From contig NZ_CP015614.1 of the NCBI RefSeq assembly GCF_000635915.2, positions 1,843,501 to 1,907,500 on the forward strand: a stretch of 64,000 nt of DNA. The letters run 5' to 3'. How positions within the stretch are numbered: position 1 is the first letter of the stretch; each line of letters opens with the position of its first letter. Source of the stretch: Brevundimonas naejangsanensis (GTDB lineage Bacteria > Pseudomonadota > Alphaproteobacteria > Caulobacterales > Caulobacteraceae). The notes below the pieces were generated by a model. It saw only the letters and a program-made list of their open reading frames with translations. It did not search any database and was not told where the DNA came from. A program made the translations under genes and the position numbers. This document shows, in pieces, positions 1-9,732 of the stretch.

Positions 1-762
1 GCCGCCATCGCCGCCGACCGCGCCCTGCGCCCCGCCGAACTGCCCGCCAATTTCGCCAGCGACGAGACGCCCACGCGCACCCGCCCCTTCAAGGGCATCC
101 GCTATGAGACGTTCGACAGCGTGGCCTCGGGCCGCCCCGAGATCCGCTGGCTGGGCCAGCCGGACGCCGAACTTTGGCAGATGCCCTTCTACGGTTCGCA
201 CCCCACGCTGACGCTGAAGCGGCCGAGCGCCTATTGGGTGCCGTCCTATCGTCAGGACGTGATCGAGCGCCTGCGCACCCACGGCGTGCAGATGGAGACG
301 CTGGACGCCCCGCGCACCGTCGCCGTCGAAATGCTGCGCCTGGTCGATCCCAAGGTGTCGGGCCGCACCAACGAAGGCCATGTGCCGATCTCGGTCAGCG
401 ACGTCCGGCCCGAGGCCCACGACTGGACCTTCCCTGTCGGCTCCGTGCGCGTGCCGACCGATCAGCCGATGGGCGACGTCGCCATCCTGCTGCTGGAGCC
501 GCAGTCGAACGAGAGCTTCTTCGCCTGGGGCATGTTCCCCGAGGTGCTGAACCGCGTCGAATACATCGAGGCCTACGCCATCGCCCCGCTGGCCGAAAAG
601 ATGCTGGCCGCCGATCCGGCGCTGAAGGCCGCGTTCGAGGCGAAACTAGCGGCCGACCCCGCCTTCGCCGCCGACGGCGATGCGCGCCTGGCCTGGTTCT
701 ATGAGCGCACGCCCTTCTACGACCAGCGCTATCGCCTCTATCCGGTGGGGCGTGAGAAGTGA
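1..762 (+). CDS. M14-type zinc carboxypeptidase, C-terminal part (5' end outside window)
   Basis: The reading frame is open from the first base, so the N-terminus lies upstream; 253 residues are visible. The segment resembles the C-terminal region of secreted M14 family carboxypeptidases of Caulobacterales, with a stretch after the catalytic domain rich in Trp, Tyr and Pro. The zinc-binding residues would lie upstream and cannot be checked, so the family call is recognition of this tail only. The stop codon overlaps the start of the next gene (GTGA), which suggests co-transcription with the MAPEG gene. Confidence 0.55.
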   Translation, partial: AAIAADRALRPAELPANFASDETPTRTRPFKGIRYETFDSVASGRPEIRWLGQPDAELWQMPFYGSHPTLTLKRPSAYWVPSYRQDVIERLRTHGVQMETLDAPRTVAVEMLRLVDPKVSGRTNEGHVPISVSDVRPEAHDWTFPVGSVRVPTDQPMGDVAILLLEPQSNESFFAWGMFPEVLNRVEYIEAYAIAPLAEKMLAADPALKAAFEAKLAADPAFAADGDARLAWFYERTPFYDQRYRLYPVGREK

Positions 763-1160
763 GCCTGATCCCGACCATTCAAGCGGCCGCCCTGTGGGGC
801 GGACTGCTGATCCTCCTGCTGCTGGTCCTGTCGGGCGTGGTGGTGAACCGGCGGCGCAAACATCTGGTCGAGTTCGGCGACGGCGGCGTGCGCGAACTGG
901 TCTGCGCCACCCGCGCCTTTTCCAATGCGGCCGAATACATCCCCGCCGGCATGTGCGGCCTGATCCTGCTGGCCTTCCTCGGCGCCCCGGCCCTGTTGAT
1001 CCATGCGGTCGGCGGGATGCTGTTCGCCGGGCGGGTGATTCATGCGCTGGGCCTGCTGTTCCAGGAAGGGCCGTCGCTGGGCCGTTCGGTCGGCATGATC
1101 CTGACCTGGCTGGCCCTGCTGGTGGCCGCGGTCAGCCTGATCGCCTGGTCCATTCTCTAG
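759..1160 (+). CDS. MAPEG family membrane protein
   Basis: This 133-residue protein has about four hydrophobic segments (near 8-26, 60-76, 78-95 and 107-131). Between the first two it carries the MAPEG signature: an Arg followed by Asn, Glu and Pro in the order R-A-F-S-N-A-A-E-Y-I-P. MAPEG proteins are small integral membrane proteins related to glutathione-dependent eicosanoid enzymes; the bacterial role is mostly unknown. The GTG start overlaps the stop of the peptidase gene by four bases, which supports this start and an operon. Length is normal for the family. Confidence 0.8.
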   Translation: MSLIPTIQAAALWGGLLILLLLVLSGVVVNRRRKHLVEFGDGGVRELVCATRAFSNAAEYIPAGMCGLILLAFLGAPALLIHAVGGMLFAGRVIHALGLLFQEGPSLGRSVGMILTWLALLVAAVSLIAWSIL

Positions 1161-1202
1161 TCTGGCTGTTGCGGGCGCGGGTTCCGTCCGCCATATCGGG
1201 GC

Positions 1203-2549
1203 ATGTCCGATAAGACGCCCTCCCCCGACATCCTGAACGATCTGATCTCCGCCGCGCTGAAGGCCGGCGCCGATGCGGCCGAGGCCGTGTCCGCCCATCG
1301 CGCTTCCCTGTCCGTCGGCGTGCGCAACGGCGCGCTGGAAGACGTGGAGCGTGAAGAAGCCCGCGACCTGGGCCTGCGCGTCTTCATCGGGCGGCGTCAG
1401 GCGACGGTGTCCGCCTCTGACCTGTCCGACGCCACCCGCGCCCGTCTGGTGGAGCGCGCCGTGGCCATGGCGAAGCTGGCGCCGGAAGATCCCTACGCCT
1501 CGCTCGCGCCGCAGGACCGGCTGGCCGCCGCGCCCCATGCCGATCTCGACCTCTATGATCCCGCCGAACGCTCGGCCGAAGCGCTCGAAGCGGCCGCCGC
1601 CGAAGCTGAGGCCGCGGCTCTGGCCGTATCCGGCGTGTCCAAGTCGGAAGGCGGCCACGCCTCATGGTCCGCCAGCGAGTGGCGCCTCGTCACCTCGCAC
1701 GGCTTCGACGGCCGCCATCGCGGCAGCGCCTTCTCTCTGGGCGTCGGCGTCATCGCCGAGAAGGACGGCGCCATGGAGCGCGGCGGCGAAAGCCGCACCG
1801 TCCGCCACCTGTCCGACCTGCCGGACGCCGCCTCCATCGGCCTGAAGGCGGGCGAGCGCGCGGTCGCCCGCGTCGGCCCGCGCAAGATCGCCTCGACCAC
1901 CGCCCCCGTCATCTTCGAGAACCGCGTCGCCACCCAGGTGCTGTCGCCGCTGCTGGGCGCCATCTCCGGCCCGTCGATCGCGCGCGGCAGCTCCTTCCTG
2001 AAGGACAAGCTGAACCAGAGCGTCCTGCCGACCGGCGTCGATCTGGTCGACGACCCGTTCCGCCCGCGCGGCCTCGGCTCCACCCCCTTCGACGACGAGG
2101 GCGTGGCCGTCGAACGGCGCGAGATCGTCAGGGACGGCGTGCTGACCACCTGGCTGCTGAACACGGCCTCAGCGGCGCAGTTGGGCCTTCAGACCACCGG
2201 CCACGCCTCGCGCGGGCTGGCGGGGCCGTCGGGCGTCTCGACCCACAACCTGCATCTGACGCCGGGCGAAGGCGATCTGGACGCCCTGATGGCCCAGGCC
2301 GGGACCGGCCTGCTGATCACCTCCATGTTCGGCCCCTCGCTGAACGGCAACACCGGCGACTGGTCGGCGGGCGTGTCCGGCTTCTGGTTCGAAAACGGTC
2401 AGCGCGCCTATCCGGTCAGCGAAGTCACCGTGGCGGGCAATCTGATCGACCTCTACGCCCGGCTGCAGCGCGCGGGAGACCTGGAGTTCCGCAGCGCGTT
2501 CAACAGCCCCTCCCTGCTGTTCGACAAGGTGGCGATCGCAGGCAAATGA
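1203..2549 (+). CDS. pmbA: TldD/PmbA family metalloprotease subunit (TldE/PmbA type)
   Basis: The 448-residue product matches the PmbA/TldE branch throughout, including the C-terminal block with L-L-I-T-S-M-F-G-P-S-L-N-G and the following G-D-W-S-A-G-V-S-G-F-W. No HExxxH zinc motif is visible, as expected for TldE, which partners the zinc-bearing TldD to degrade small peptides and process modified peptides. No tldD lies in this window. The stop overlaps the start of the CysQ-like gene (ATGA), so the two are probably translated from one mRNA. Confidence 0.88.
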   Translation: MSDKTPSPDILNDLISAALKAGADAAEAVSAHRASLSVGVRNGALEDVEREEARDLGLRVFIGRRQATVSASDLSDATRARLVERAVAMAKLAPEDPYASLAPQDRLAAAPHADLDLYDPAERSAEALEAAAAEAEAAALAVSGVSKSEGGHASWSASEWRLVTSHGFDGRHRGSAFSLGVGVIAEKDGAMERGGESRTVRHLSDLPDAASIGLKAGERAVARVGPRKIASTTAPVIFENRVATQVLSPLLGAISGPSIARGSSFLKDKLNQSVLPTGVDLVDDPFRPRGLGSTPFDDEGVAVERREIVRDGVLTTWLLNTASAAQLGLQTTGHASRGLAGPSGVSTHNLHLTPGEGDLDALMAQAGTGLLITSMFGPSLNGNTGDWSAGVSGFWFENGQRAYPVSEVTVAGNLIDLYARLQRAGDLEFRSAFNSPSLLFDKVAIAGK

Positions 2550-3355
2550 GCGACGCTTCTTCAGCGCTTTGGGCCGCCGACCTCGCCCTGATCCGCGACG
2601 CGGCGCTGGCCGCAGGCCGGCTGGCGCTCGAACACCGCGAGGCCGGGCTGAAGGTCTGGTCCAAGGACGGCGGCTCGCCCGTCACCAGCGCCGATCTGGC
2701 GGTGGATCAGCTGCTGCGCGACACGCTCCTGACCGCCCGCCCCGACTACGGCTGGCTGTCCGAAGAGACGGCCGACAGCACGGAACGCCTGTCGAAGAAG
2801 CGCATCTTCGTGGTCGACCCGATCGACGGCACGGTCGCCTTCATGAAGAACAAGCCGTGGTGGTGCGTGCCCATCGCCGTGGTCGAGGACGGCCGCCCGG
2901 TCGCCGCCGTCATCCACGCCCCGATGATGGACGAGCTGTTCGAGGCGACGCTGGGCGGCGGCGCGCGCCTGAAGGGACGGCCGATCAGCGCGTCCGACAC
3001 CGACGACCTGGAGGACGCCGAGCTTCTGGCCGACGCCCGGCTGATGGAGGCGCGCGAATGGGACGAGCCGTGGCCGCCGATGCGCTTTTCCAAACGCAAC
3101 GCCCTGGCCTATCGCATGGCCCTGGTGGCGGCCGGGGCCTTTGATGCGGCCATCGCCATCAGCCCCAAATGGGACTGGGACGTCTGCGCCGGCGCCCTGA
3201 TCGCCGAAGAGGCCGGGGCGAAGGTCAGCGACCACATGGGCCGTCCCTGGCGCTTTAATCGCCCCGATCCGCGTCAAACCAGCCTGATATGCGCAGCACC
3301 GGCCCTTCACCCGTTGATCGTAAGGCGCACAGCGCCTATCCCGCTGGCCATCTGA
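2546..3355 (+). CDS. cysQ: Inositol monophosphatase family protein, probable 3'(2'),5'-bisphosphate nucleotidase
   Basis: The frame is open far upstream, but the ATG at 2546 overlaps the pmbA stop (ATGA) and gives a normal 269-residue protein. The metal-binding motifs of the lithium-sensitive phosphatase fold are present: Ser-Glu-Glu at 72-74, D-P-I-D-G-T at 91-96, and W-D-W-D-V-C-A-G near residue 210. CysQ-type enzymes hydrolyse PAP to AMP and clear an inhibitor of sulfate assimilation; other family members act on inositol phosphate. The exact substrate cannot be read from the sequence, so the cysQ name is a best guess. Confidence 0.75.
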   Translation: MSDASSALWAADLALIRDAALAAGRLALEHREAGLKVWSKDGGSPVTSADLAVDQLLRDTLLTARPDYGWLSEETADSTERLSKKRIFVVDPIDGTVAFMKNKPWWCVPIAVVEDGRPVAAVIHAPMMDELFEATLGGGARLKGRPISASDTDDLEDAELLADARLMEAREWDEPWPPMRFSKRNALAYRMALVAAGAFDAAIAISPKWDWDVCAGALIAEEAGAKVSDHMGRPWRFNRPDPRQTSLICAAPALHPLIVRRTAPIPLAI

Positions 3356-3368
3356 CATTCCTCCCGCA

Positions 3369-3620
3369 ATGGACCCCCTCTCCATGGCCGACTCTCACGA
3401 TCCCCAACTGCTTCACCTCGTCATCGGCGGCGAGATGCGCCACCCGGCCGAGCCGGTCTTCCGCGATCTGTCCCAGGTCGAGTTCGTCGGCGCCTTCGGC
3501 AACTATGAAGAAGCCAAGAAGGCGTGGAAGGCCCGCGCCCAGGCGACCGTCGACAACGCCCACATGCGCTATTTCATCCTCCACGCGCACAAGCTGATCG
3601 ACCCGCGCAGCGACGTCTGA
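3369..3620 (+). CDS. DUF4170 family small protein
   Basis: This short basic-acidic protein is 83 residues from the first ATG or 78 from the ATG at 3384. The core, which includes L-H-L-V-I-G-G-E and the segment F-V-G-A-F-G-N-Y-E-E-A, is typical of the alphaproteobacterial DUF4170 family. In Caulobacterales and relatives it often sits next to a CysQ or inositol phosphatase gene, as here. No catalytic motif is evident and the function is unknown. It starts 13 bases after the cysQ stop, so it is probably the last gene of that operon. Confidence 0.75.
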   Translation: MDPLSMADSHDPQLLHLVIGGEMRHPAEPVFRDLSQVEFVGAFGNYEEAKKAWKARAQATVDNAHMRYFILHAHKLIDPRSDV

Positions 3621-3718
3621 TCCAGCGCTCAGGGCGTCATCACGCCGCTGTTCCGGAACCGTCGAGGCGGCTGATGCGCTTTCGTGTCAGTCGCCTTTGT
3701 TCTTGAACAGGATTTCAC

Positions 3719-3880
3719 ATGCTGCCGACGATCATTGTGCTGCTGCTGGTCGTGGTCGCTGTCGCGGCGATCGTCTGGGTCGTGCGTAGGGGCCCCAAGC
3801 ACGTCCCCCGTCCCGGCGAGGATCAGGACACCGCCTGGAACGACCCCATCACCCCGGCTGATCGAGACCCTCGACCTTGA
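3719..3880 (+). CDS. Small single-pass membrane protein, 53 residues
   Basis: The ATG at 3719 opens a 53-residue frame beginning with a strong hydrophobic helix (residues 4-22, mostly Val, Leu, Ile, Ala). It is followed by a positively charged stop (two Arg at 23-24) and a hydrophilic acidic tail rich in Pro and Asp. It is below usual gene-finder cut-offs. The membrane topology and the four-base overlap of its stop with the next frame support it as real. Function unknown. Confidence 0.5.
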   Translation: MLPTIIVLLLVVVAVAAIVWVVRRGPKHVPRPGEDQDTAWNDPITPADRDPRP

Positions 3881-4071
3881 CCTTTTTCGGCCAGTCGCTG
3901 GACGGCCAGCAGATTTTCAGCCTGGTCTCCATGCTCGCCGTGTTGGCGCTTTGCATGGTCACCTTGCGGCGCCGCATCGAACACGACCGTCAAATGAAAC
4001 GGTGGAAAAAAGAGCAGTCCGTGCGTCAGGCTCCGTCTCGCGGCCCCGAGCCCGGCGGCCCGTGGGGCTGA
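3877..4071 (+). CDS. Small membrane protein, 64 residues, TTG start overlapping the preceding stop
   Basis: The frame starts with TTG at 3877, overlapping the preceding stop as TTGA; an internal ATG at 3931 is the alternative. One membrane helix (about residues 12-29) is followed by a strongly basic stretch with Arg and Lys and a Pro/Gly-rich end. It ends one base before the convergent phosphatase gene. Hydrophobic helix plus basic tail suggests a cytoplasmic C-terminus anchored in the inner membrane. I do not recognise a family. Confidence 0.4.
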   Translation: MTFFGQSLDGQQIFSLVSMLAVLALCMVTLRRRIEHDRQMKRWKKEQSVRQAPSRGPEPGGPWG

Positions 4072-4072
4072 G

Positions 4073-4738
4073 CTATTCCCGTCTCAGCAGGCGATCCACC
4101 ACCAGCTTGCCCCACCAGCCGGCCTTGAACTCGGCCCGAATGGCCTTGGGATCATAGGCGTCGCTTTCGACCCAGTCCTCGAAGCTGACGCCCGTGGGTT
4201 CGACCTCGGCGACATATTTCTCGAGCGTATAGTCCAGCACGCCGGTCAGCCCCTCGCGGCTGTGCAGGGTGCGCTTGCCCAGCTCCTTCATCGCCGCCGA
4301 GATCGGCTCGCCCAGGTGGAAGTGGCGATAGAAGACCGCCATCATCCCCGCCCGGTCCGCGCCCGACTTGCAGTGGATCAGGGCCGGATACTCCATCGTC
4401 TGGAACAGGGCCTTGGCCCGGCGCACCCGGTCCTTGCCCGGCGGATCGCGCGAATCCAGCGGCGCGTCGATCAGGGTCAGGCCCAGCCGTTCGCAGGCGT
4501 CCTTCTCCAGCCAGTAATAGGCCTCGTCCCTCTGGCCGCGCAGATTGACGACGGTGCGGACGCCCTGCCGCTTCCACCAGGCCAGCTGGCGCGGCGACGG
4601 CTGATTGGTCCGCACCAGGTCCGGTCCTAGCCAGTGGGCGTTGGTGAACGCCGTGCGCAGAAAGGCGTGATCCTTCCAGAAATAGGACCAGCGCGCCTTG
4701 AAACGGCCGAACGGCGTAGTCAGATCGTAGCGCCCCAT
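4073..4738 (-). CDS. Tyrosine / dual-specificity protein phosphatase family protein
   Basis: The 221-residue protein carries the Cys-based phosphatase loop H-C-K-S-G-A-D-R-A-G with nucleophile Cys123 and Arg129 (C-x5-R). Upstream Asp residues near 91-98 could serve as general acid. The N-terminal part (W-K-D-H-A-F-L-R and T-N-Q-P-S-P-R-Q-L) is typical of bacterial DSP-like phosphatases often annotated as tyrosine phosphatase or fused to sulfur-transfer domains. Substrate unknown; some relatives act on phosphoinositides or Kdo-related lipids. It is convergent with the small membrane genes and divergent from the ABC exporter. Confidence 0.8.
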   Translation of the reverse strand: MGRYDLTTPFGRFKARWSYFWKDHAFLRTAFTNAHWLGPDLVRTNQPSPRQLAWWKRQGVRTVVNLRGQRDEAYYWLEKDACERLGLTLIDAPLDSRDPPGKDRVRRAKALFQTMEYPALIHCKSGADRAGMMAVFYRHFHLGEPISAAMKELGKRTLHSREGLTGVLDYTLEKYVAEVEPTGVSFEDWVESDAYDPKAIRAEFKAGWWGKLVVDRLLRRE

Positions 4739-4842
4739 GACGGCGAGATAGCGCCGTTTGCACCCGGCGTCACCCGTCCCAAGGCCGTCTCTCTCGCGCG
4801 CGGCCGCTTGACTTGACGCCTCAGCCGTTCGACCGAAGGCCG

Positions 4843-6728
<1,886 letters not shown>

Positions 6729-6732
<4 letters not shown>

Positions 6733-7415
6733 GGCCGCTGCGCAACCCGGTCATCCAGGACGCCGCAGCCTGGCTTTTGTCCGAGTGGATGCGGTTCTGC
6801 TACGCCACCACACGCTGGACGCATGAGAACGAACATCTCGCCGAAGAGGTGTGGGCCGACGGCGGCGGCGTGCTGTGCGCCTTCTGGCATTCGCGCCTCG
6901 CCCTGGCTCCGGTCTGCTGGCCCATGAAGCGGGCGCAGCAGGTCAAGGGGCTGGTTTCGCTGAGCGCCGATGGCGAGTTCTTCACCAAGGCCGTGGGCCG
7001 CCTGGGCATTCCCGCCGTGCGCGGCTCTTCCTCCAACAAGGACAAGGCCAAACAGTCCAAGGGGGGCGCTCAGGCCCTGCGCGACGGCCTCAAACAGCTG
7101 AAAATCGGCGGCCTGGCCATTACGCCGGACGGCCCGCGCGGCCCGGCGCGCCAGATGGCCGAAGGCCTGCCGCTGATGGCCAAGATGTCCGGCGCCCCGG
7201 TCCTGTTCATCGGCCTGTCGTGCAAGCCGGCGATGCGACTGAACAGCTGGGACAAGGCGGTCCTGCCCCTGCCGTTCGGACGGGGCGCCATTGTCTGGGA
7301 CAAGGCCTGGTATCCCCAAGGCGCCGATCTGGCCGAGGTCGCCGCCGACTGGACCGCGCGCATGAACGCCGTCGAGGCGCGCGCCGACGCTATCACCGGT
7401 CTGGAGCGCGTCTGA
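6729..7415 (+). CDS. DUF374 lysophospholipid acyltransferase-like protein
   Basis: The 228-residue protein has the DUF374 hallmarks: W-H-S-R near residue 55 as the acyltransferase His motif, the Ser-rich R-G-S-S-S-N-K-D segment, and T-P-D-G-P-R-G-P. These proteins belong to the LPLAT superfamily and are found with lipid A/Kdo genes; the acyl acceptor is not established in most bacteria. Start ATG overlaps the ABC exporter stop, and waaA begins three bases after its stop, so it is within the envelope operon. Confidence 0.85.
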
Positions 7416-7417
7416 GC

Positions 7418-8719
7418 GTGGCCTTCAGCCCTGCCCTGATCGTCTATCAGCTGCTGACCCGCCTTCTGGAGCCGCTGGCCCCGCGCCTGCTGGACGCCCG
7501 GGTCCGCAAGGGCAAGGAAGACCCCGCCCGCGTCGATGAACGGCTGGGCCAGCCCGGCATGGCGCGCCCCGACGGGCCTCTGGTCTGGATCCACGGCGTC
7601 AGCGTCGGCGAGGCCCTGTCCATCCTTCCGCTGGCCGAGCGAATCCGCAAGGATCGGCCCGATGTGACCGTGCTGGTCACCACCGGCACCCTGACCTCGG
7701 CCCAGGTGCTGGCGAGCCGCCTGCCGCGCGGCGTCATTCACCAGTTCGCCCCGGTCGACGGGCCCTCGGCGGTCGCCGCCTTCCTCGACCACTGGCGGCC
7801 CAATGTCGGCGTCTTCGTCGAGAGCGAACTGTGGCCCAATCTGCTGACCACGGCGCAAAAACGCGGCGTGCCGCTGGCCCTCGTCAGCGCCCGCATCACC
7901 GACAAGACGGCGCAAGGGTGGAGGAAGGCCCCCGGGATGGCGCGCGCCCTGATGAACGGCTTTTCGCACGTCTGGCCCCAGGATCAGGACAGCGCCGACC
8001 GGCTGACGGCGCTGGGCGCCCGCGTCGACGGCCAGGTGAACCTGAAGCTGTCCGGCGAGCCCCTGCCCTATGACAGGGGCGAGTTCGCCCGCCTGTCGGC
8101 CTTGATCGACGACCGCCCCGTCGTCGTCGCCGCCAGCACCCACGAGCATGAGGAAATGGCCATCGTCGGCGCGCTGGATCATCTGGCCGACCGCCTGTTT
8201 CTGATCGTCGTGCCGCGCCACCCCGAACGCGCCAACGCCATCGCCGAGGCTCTGAGCCACGACGGCTACGGCTTTGCGCGGCGCAGTCAGGGCCAGCCGA
8301 TCTGCGACCAGACCGACATCTATCTGGCCGACACCCTGGGCGAACTCGGCCTGTTCCTGCGGCTGGCCGATGTGGTGGTCATGGGCGGCTCCTTCGCCCC
8401 GGCGCTGGGCGGCGGCGCGGTCGGCGGCCACAACCCGCTGGAGCCCGCCCGGCTGGCCAAGCCCATCGTCACCGGGCCGGACGCCAGCAACTGGCAGGCC
8501 GTGACCCGAATGCTGAAACAGGCGGGCGGCCTCGTCTCCGTCCTGTCGCCCGCCGAACTGCCCTCGGTCGTCGGCCCCATGCTGGCCGACCCGGACGCCG
8601 CCCGCGACATGGGCGAACGCGCCCGCCGCTCCGCAGAGGCCGCCGCCGCCGGGCTGGACCGTCTGTGGCTGGCGCTTCAGACCCACCTGCCCGCCGCCCC
8701 GTCGCGGAGGCGCCCGTGA
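7418..8719 (+). CDS. waaA: 3-deoxy-D-manno-octulosonic acid (Kdo) transferase
   Basis: From the GTG at 7418 the product is 433 residues, a normal WaaA/KdtA length. It shows the family motifs: an N-terminal hydrophobic anchor, W-I-H-G-V-S-V-G-E with the catalytic Glu, V-E-S-E-L-W-P-N, and the C-terminal nucleotide-sugar region ending G-G-H-N-P-L-E-P. The enzyme is an inner-membrane GT30 glycosyltransferase that moves Kdo from CMP-Kdo to lipid IVA. Its stop overlaps the lpxK start (GTGA). The open frame extends upstream to 6851, but that region is covered by the DUF374 gene. Confidence 0.93.
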   Translation: MAFSPALIVYQLLTRLLEPLAPRLLDARVRKGKEDPARVDERLGQPGMARPDGPLVWIHGVSVGEALSILPLAERIRKDRPDVTVLVTTGTLTSAQVLASRLPRGVIHQFAPVDGPSAVAAFLDHWRPNVGVFVESELWPNLLTTAQKRGVPLALVSARITDKTAQGWRKAPGMARALMNGFSHVWPQDQDSADRLTALGARVDGQVNLKLSGEPLPYDRGEFARLSALIDDRPVVVAASTHEHEEMAIVGALDHLADRLFLIVVPRHPERANAIAEALSHDGYGFARRSQGQPICDQTDIYLADTLGELGLFLRLADVVVMGGSFAPALGGGAVGGHNPLEPARLAKPIVTGPDASNWQAVTRMLKQAGGLVSVLSPAELPSVVGPMLADPDAARDMGERARRSAEAAAAGLDRLWLALQTHLPAAPSRRRP

Positions 8720-9732
8720 AACTGAACACCCCCCGCTGGTGGTACAGCCGCGAGCGTCGCCACGCCCCGGTGACGCGGATGCTGCTGAAGCCCGCCTCAT
8801 GGCTGTGGGCGGGCGTGACGGCGCGCAGGATCGCCCGCGCCACGCCCGTCGATCCGGGCGCGGCGGTCGTCTCCATCGGCAATCTGACGGTCGGCGGCTC
8901 GGGCAAGACGCCGGTCGCGCGTGAGACGCTGCGCCTGCTGCGAGATCGGGGGATCGAGGCCGCCGCCCTGTCGCGCGGCTATGGCGGCAAGCTCGAAGGC
9001 CCGGTCCGCGTCGATCCGGCCGTCCACACCGCCGCCGACGTCGGCGACGAGCCGCTGATGCTGGCGCAGGGCTCGCCCGCCTGGATCGCCCGCGACCGGG
9101 TTGCAGGCGCCCGGGCCGCTGCAGCCGACGGCGCCGCCGTCCTGGTGCTGGACGACGCCCATCAGAATCCCGCTCTGAAGAAGGCGATCAGCCTGATCGT
9201 GGTCGACGGCGAGACGCGCGGCGACGAATGGCCGTTCGGCGACGGCTCGGTCTTTCCGTCCGGCCCGATGCGCGAGCCCCTGAAGGCGGGTCTGGCGCGC
9301 GCTGACGCCGTGGTGGTGCTGCTGCCCACCGACCTGGCCGAGGTCGATCCGGAACTGATCGACGTGTTCGGCGGCCTGCCCGTCTTCATCGCCCGACTGG
9401 CGCCCGAAGGCCCGCCGCCGCCGGGGCCGCAGGTCGGCTTCGCGGGCATCGCCAAGCCGTGGAAGGTGGAGCGGTCGCTGATCGCCGCCGGGTGCGATCT
9501 GAAGGACTTTGTCCCCTTCCCCGACCACGCCGAACTGTCGGATCGCGACTTCGCCTTCCTGAATGATCGCGCGTCGGTCTACGGCGCCGGTCTGGTGACG
9601 ACGGAAAAGGACTGGGTCCGGCTCAGCCCAGAAAGAAGGGCCAGGGTTTCGCCCTGGCCCGTCGTCGCTCGTTTCGAGGATGAGGCGGCTTTCGCCGCCT
9701 TCCTGCTGGATCGGCTGAAACCTCAGTCCTGA
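8716..9732 (+). CDS. lpxK: Tetraacyldisaccharide 4'-kinase
   Basis: The 338-residue product starts with GTG overlapping the waaA stop. It has an N-terminal amphipathic/hydrophobic anchor, the P-loop V-G-G-S-G-K-T-P (near residue 60) and a D-D-A-H-Q-N-P motif in place of the usual D-D-G-x-Q. LpxK phosphorylates the 4' position of the lipid A disaccharide at the inner membrane. The last 10 bases overlap the convergent amidohydrolase gene, and a strong hairpin lies inside its 3' end (9638-9660). Position after waaA completes the Kdo-lipid A operon. Confidence 0.93.
   Translation: MKLNTPRWWYSRERRHAPVTRMLLKPASWLWAGVTARRIARATPVDPGAAVVSIGNLTVGGSGKTPVARETLRLLRDRGIEAAALSRGYGGKLEGPVRVDPAVHTAADVGDEPLMLAQGSPAWIARDRVAGARAAAADGAAVLVLDDAHQNPALKKAISLIVVDGETRGDEWPFGDGSVFPSGPMREPLKAGLARADAVVVLLPTDLAEVDPELIDVFGGLPVFIARLAPEGPPPPGPQVGFAGIAKPWKVERSLIAAGCDLKDFVPFPDHAELSDRDFAFLNDRASVYGAGLVTTEKDWVRLSPERRARVSPWPVVARFEDEAAFAAFLLDRLKPQS
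9638..9660 (-). terminator. Probable intrinsic terminator of the amidohydrolase gene, inside lpxK
   Basis: A perfect 9-bp stem (9638-9646 with 9652-9660) closes a 5-base loop. Read on the minus strand it is followed by TTCTTTCT, a U-rich tract, whereas on the plus strand no U-run follows. It lies 63 bases beyond the amidohydrolase stop and within the lpxK coding sequence. Confidence 0.6.

Noticed and set aside
1664-2545. Upstream extension of the CysQ frame
   Set aside because: It overlaps pmbA throughout and is Arg/Pro-rich; the ATG overlapping the pmbA stop gives a normal-length enzyme.
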